Shown here in pieces: positions 21,974 through 23,998 of a stretch of 23,998 nucleotides of DNA. The notes beneath the pieces were generated by a model, which did not search any database, had not been told where the DNA came from, and saw nothing but the letters and a program-made list of their open reading frames with translations. Position numbers and translations under genes: made by a program. This DNA comes from CAINDR01 sp964495615 (GTDB lineage: Bacteria > Patescibacteriota > Patescibacteriia > Patescibacteriales > UBA12465). How positions within the stretch are numbered: the stretch's first letter is position 1; every line of letters begins with the position of its first letter. The stretch is from assembly GCA_964495615.1 (NCBI GenBank), contig CAZBVX010000008.1, positions 1 through 23,998 on the forward strand. Direction: 5' to 3'.

Positions 21974-23098
21974 ATGCCAAAAAATTTTGCTAAACCATTC
22001 TTGATTGCCATTGTGCTAATTGCCTTGGCTGCTTGTTTTTTTGTTTTTAAGCCTTTTTTGATTGAAATAATCATCGCCGCGGTGTTGGCGACTATTTTTT
22101 ATCGCCCTTATCAAGCACTGGTCAGATTTATGAAAGGCAGAAAAAATATTTCCGCTTTATTAATGTGTCTGCTTTTAGTGACAATTATTATTTTGCCAAC
22201 CGTGAAAGGTTTGATTTATGCCGGTGAAAAATCTGCCGTAGCTTATTCGGAGGCGGTTAAATATTTTTCCGAACACGATGCTTCTGATTTGTTACAAACT
22301 CCTTTGGCACAGAAACTTAATTTAGGTAATTTGGATTTTGTTGGTCTTTCACAAGGAACCTTCGGTGGTGTTATTCTTAATTTTTTTGAAAAATCTAGTA
22401 ATTGGTTAATTTCTGGTGCTACCGCCACCGTGATCGGCACAACTAATTTTGTTGTTTCACTTTTTGTTATTATTATTACCATGTTTTTCTTTTTTGTGGA
22501 TGGTAGAAAAATGTTGGAAAGCTTGATGCATCTCTCTCCTTTGCCAAACAAATATGACCGAGAGATTTTTGTAAAATTTCGGGAAGTGAGTTATACCACC
22601 ATGGTTTCAACTTTTGTTGTTGCGATTGGCCAGGGCGTGGTTGGTGCGATCGGTTTTGCGATTATTGGTTTTCCAGCTTTTTTGGCGGGGGTTTTGGTGG
22701 CCTTGCTTTCACTTTTGCCTTATATCGGTTCTATGATTTTTTATATTCCGGTCGGTTTGTATTATTTGTTGATGGGCCAGATTTGGCAGGGGATTTTTAT
22801 TCTCGCCTGGGGCTTCTTTATTATCGGCACAATTGATAATGTGATTCGCGCTTGGATGTTGAAAGGGAAGGCTCAAATCAATCCGATTTTTGTGGTCTTT
22901 TCCATTTTGGGCGGCATTATTCTTTTCGGTTTTTGGGGAGTGGTGATTGGTCCCTTGATTGTTTCAATTACCGCCACTATTTTTCATATCTATGCTTTGG
23001 AATTTTGTGAAGAGTATGATGTTTCATCAGATAGTCTGGGAACATTTTTGGAGAACAAAGAGAAGACTAAAAAAACCAAAACAAAAACTAAAAAATAA
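21974..23098 (+). CDS. AI-2E family transporter (PerM/TqsA-like membrane protein)
   Basis: The 374-residue protein has the family layout of about eight membrane segments: a pair near residues 10-45, a third near 58-80, an extracellular region (about 85-150), a cluster from about 155 to 330 and a lysine-rich cytoplasmic tail (about 355-374). Typical stretches are FFFFVDGR after the TNFVVSLFVIIITMF helix, the GQGVVGAIGFAIIGFPAFLAGVL segment, LLSLLPYIGSMIFYIPVGLYYL and the IDNVIRAWMLKGKAQINPIFVVFSILGGI end. Members export quorum signals such as AI-2, act as Na+/H+ antiporters, or are uncharacterised, so the substrate cannot be named. It stands alone between the rpmG terminator and rubrerythrin. 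Confidence 0.92.
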   Translation: MPKNFAKPFLIAIVLIALAACFFVFKPFLIEIIIAAVLATIFYRPYQALVRFMKGRKNISALLMCLLLVTIIILPTVKGLIYAGEKSAVAYSEAVKYFSEHDASDLLQTPLAQKLNLGNLDFVGLSQGTFGGVILNFFEKSSNWLISGATATVIGTTNFVVSLFVIIITMFFFFVDGRKMLESLMHLSPLPNKYDREIFVKFREVSYTTMVSTFVVAIGQGVVGAIGFAIIGFPAFLAGVLVALLSLLPYIGSMIFYIPVGLYYLLMGQIWQGIFILAWGFFIIGTIDNVIRAWMLKGKAQINPIFVVFSILGGIILFGFWGVVIGPLIVSITATIFHIYALEFCEEYDVSSDSLGTFLENKEKTKKTKTKTKK

Positions 23099-23116
23099 TT
23101 TTAATATTTTAAACTT

Positions 23117-23644
23117 ATGTTAGGAGAAAAAACAAGAAAAAATTTGGAAGAAGCTTTAATCGGCGAATCCAAAGCTCGAAACAAATACGACTGGTTTGCC
23201 AGTGTAGCCAAAAAAGAAGGTTATGTGCAAGTTGCTAATATTTTTGAAGAAAGCGCTCGCAACGAAAAAGAACACGCCAAACTTTGGGCCAAGCAATTGG
23301 GGATAATTGGTGATACTGCTGCCAATTTGAAAGATGCAATCGAGGGAGAGCTTCATGAAACTAATGAAATGTATCCAAAAATGGCCGAAGAGGCCGAAGC
23401 CGAAGGTCATGCCGACATCGCAAAATTATTCCGTGGCGTTGCTCAAGCAGAAAGAGCTCACGCTAGCCGCTATGAAAAATTGTTGGAAAACTTGGAGAAA
23501 GGTGAAGTTTTCAAAAAGCCAGCTCCAGTTCGTTGGAAATGTAATAATTGCGGTTACATCCATGAAGGCGGGGAAGCTCCAATGATTTGCCCTTCTTGCT
23601 TGCACCCACAAGCTCACTTTGAAGTTTTTGTTGAAACTTATTAA
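23117..23644 (+). CDS. Rubrerythrin
   Basis: The 175 residues combine a ferritin-like four-helix diiron domain (1-135) and a rubredoxin-type iron centre (about 139-175). The diiron ligands sit in EALIGESKARNKYDWFA, FEESARNEKEHAK, EGELHETNEMYPKMAEEAEAEGH and AERAHASRYEK; the rubredoxin part has WKCNNCGYIHEG and MICPSCLHP. Rubrerythrin reduces hydrogen peroxide in the cytoplasm of anaerobes using electrons from rubredoxin-like donors. It ends in a double TAA and is followed after 19 bases by a desulforedoxin-like mini-protein, a likely electron partner. Its presence points to an anaerobic, oxygen-exposed lifestyle. Confidence 0.96.
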   Translation: MLGEKTRKNLEEALIGESKARNKYDWFASVAKKEGYVQVANIFEESARNEKEHAKLWAKQLGIIGDTAANLKDAIEGELHETNEMYPKMAEEAEAEGHADIAKLFRGVAQAERAHASRYEKLLENLEKGEVFKKPAPVRWKCNNCGYIHEGGEAPMICPSCLHPQAHFEVFVETY

Positions 23645-23663
23645 TAAAATAACAAACAAAAAT

Positions 23664-23780
23664 ATGAACAGAGAAGACAAGACCTATTACTGCAGTCGTT
23701 GCGGTAATAAAGTAAAATTCATCAAAGACGGCGGTGGAGAAGTGATTTGCTGTGGCGAACCAATGAGAGAAGATGATTAA
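23664..23780 (+). CDS. Desulforedoxin-like mini-protein
   Basis: This 38-residue frame reads as a single FeS4 iron-binding domain: YYCSRCGNKVKF, a glycine-rich turn (DGGGE) and VICCGEPM. The CxxC...CC pattern and CGEPM ending are those of desulforedoxin and of the N-terminal domain of desulfoferrodoxin, which bind one iron through four cysteines. No superoxide reductase domain follows. Placed directly after rubrerythrin and before a shared terminator, it probably passes electrons to it. The ATG fits the usual AATATG context of this genome. Confidence 0.9.
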   Translation: MNREDKTYYCSRCGNKVKFIKDGGGEVICCGEPMREDD

Positions 23781-23785
23781 ATAAG

Positions 23786-23812
23786 AAAAGGCTCCAGAAA
23801 TGGAGCCTTTTT
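23786..23812 (+). terminator. Intrinsic terminator of the rubrerythrin pair
   Basis: AAAGGCTCC pairs with GGAGCCTTT around AGAAAT, followed by TT. Confidence 0.92.
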
Positions 23813-23820
23813 GCTATCTC

Positions 23821-23849
23821 TTGAATAATTTGGCGGTAAATAGTAAGAT
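23821..23849 (+). promoter_or_regulatory. Probable promoter of tRNA-Trp
   Basis: TTGAAT, 17 bases and TAAGAT lie 26 bases before the tRNA. A TATAAT-like run closer in would start inside the tRNA and is less likely. Confidence 0.5.
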
Positions 23850-23875
23850 GTTTGATGTAGTAAAATATAATAAAT

Positions 23876-23946
23876 GCGGGCGTAGTATAATGGTAGTACA
23901 GAGGTCTCCAAAACCTTAGGCGTGGGTTCGATTCCTACCGCCCGTG
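23876..23946 (+). tRNA. tRNA-Trp (anticodon CCA)
   Basis: The cloverleaf has acceptor GCGGGCG/CGCCCGT (terminal G-T wobble), D-arm AGTATAATGGTAGTAC, anticodon stem GAGGT/ACCTT with CCA, T-arm GTGGG-TTCGATT-CCTAC and discriminator G, as in tRNA-Trp. No CCA end is encoded. CCA reads UGG only, in line with UGA not coding for Trp. Confidence 0.94.
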
Positions 23947-23952
23947 CATCAA

Positions 23953-23982
23953 AAAACACAGGACTTTGTTCTGTGTTTTTTT
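23953..23982 (+). terminator. Intrinsic terminator of tRNA-Trp
   Basis: AAAACACAGGAC pairs with GTTCTGTGTTTT (one wobble) around TTT and runs into T. Confidence 0.93.
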
Positions 23983-23998
23983 ATCTTGCGTGTATAAG

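Noticed and set aside
1..23998. Mobile elements, CRISPR arrays, prophage or plasmid genes
   Set aside because: No transposase, integrase, regular spacer-repeat pattern or att-like repeat next to the tRNA genes was seen; the only long-range repeats are those of the SPFH paralogues.

Overview
The window looks like a chromosomal segment from an AT-rich, ultrasmall bacterium of the Candidate Phyla Radiation (Patescibacteria). I infer this from very AT-rich coding sequence with long A and T runs, tightly packed genes often one base apart, almost no Shine-Dalgarno sequences, TAA as nearly the only stop codon, and families common in that group: a membrane-anchored Clp-like ATPase, two-helix TrbC/VirB2-type pilins, a divergent PAP2 protein and Tsp3-repeat L,D-transpeptidases. 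No phage, IS element, CRISPR array or plasmid gene is visible, and no gene-free stretch exceeds about 210 bases.

Layout. (1) 1-1949, minus: clpB, cut by the left edge, behind a sigma70-type promoter and a perfect CIRCE operator. (2) 2111-8249, plus: a small membrane protein, a membrane-anchored Clp/Hsp100 homologue with a degenerate first ATPase domain, a 769-residue three-part fusion (polyprenyl-phosphate sugar-1-phosphate transferase, QueH, Tsp3 plus L,D-transpeptidase) and a polytopic membrane protein. (3) 8303-12842, plus: a PDZ protein with an HtrA-like but catalytically dead body, then pgk, an enolase homologue with altered active-site loops, and a shortened phosphoglycerate mutase homologue that has lost its metal ligands and inserted domain. 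(4) 13038-15498, minus: gyrB and a divergent PAP2 protein. (5) 15708-17334, plus: tpiA, a TPR membrane protein and tRNA-Thr(GGT). (6) 17396-20490: two paralogous SPFH/band-7 proteins flanking a TrbC/VirB2-like small membrane protein. The paralogues share promoter layout, a leader hairpin with a conserved A-rich block and near-identical terminators. (7) 20493-23982: tRNA-Tyr(GTA), a 34-residue membrane peptide, mutM, rpmG (bL33), an AI-2E-family transporter, rubrerythrin, a desulforedoxin-like mini-protein and tRNA-Trp(CCA).

How it fits together. Proteostasis (ClpB, the Clp-like ATPase, the PDZ protein), envelope building (glycosyltransferase, L,D-transpeptidase, PAP2, SPFH pair), lower glycolysis (tpiA, pgk, eno- and gpm-like) and oxidative damage (rubrerythrin, desulforedoxin-like protein, MutM) dominate. 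The most unusual content is the triple fusion, the pgk-eno-gpm block whose members drift progressively from canonical catalytic residues while tpiA keeps its own, the cluster of apparent pseudoenzymes, and the duplicated SPFH cassette with a conserved RNA leader. All calls come from reading the sequence; no database or structure search was run.
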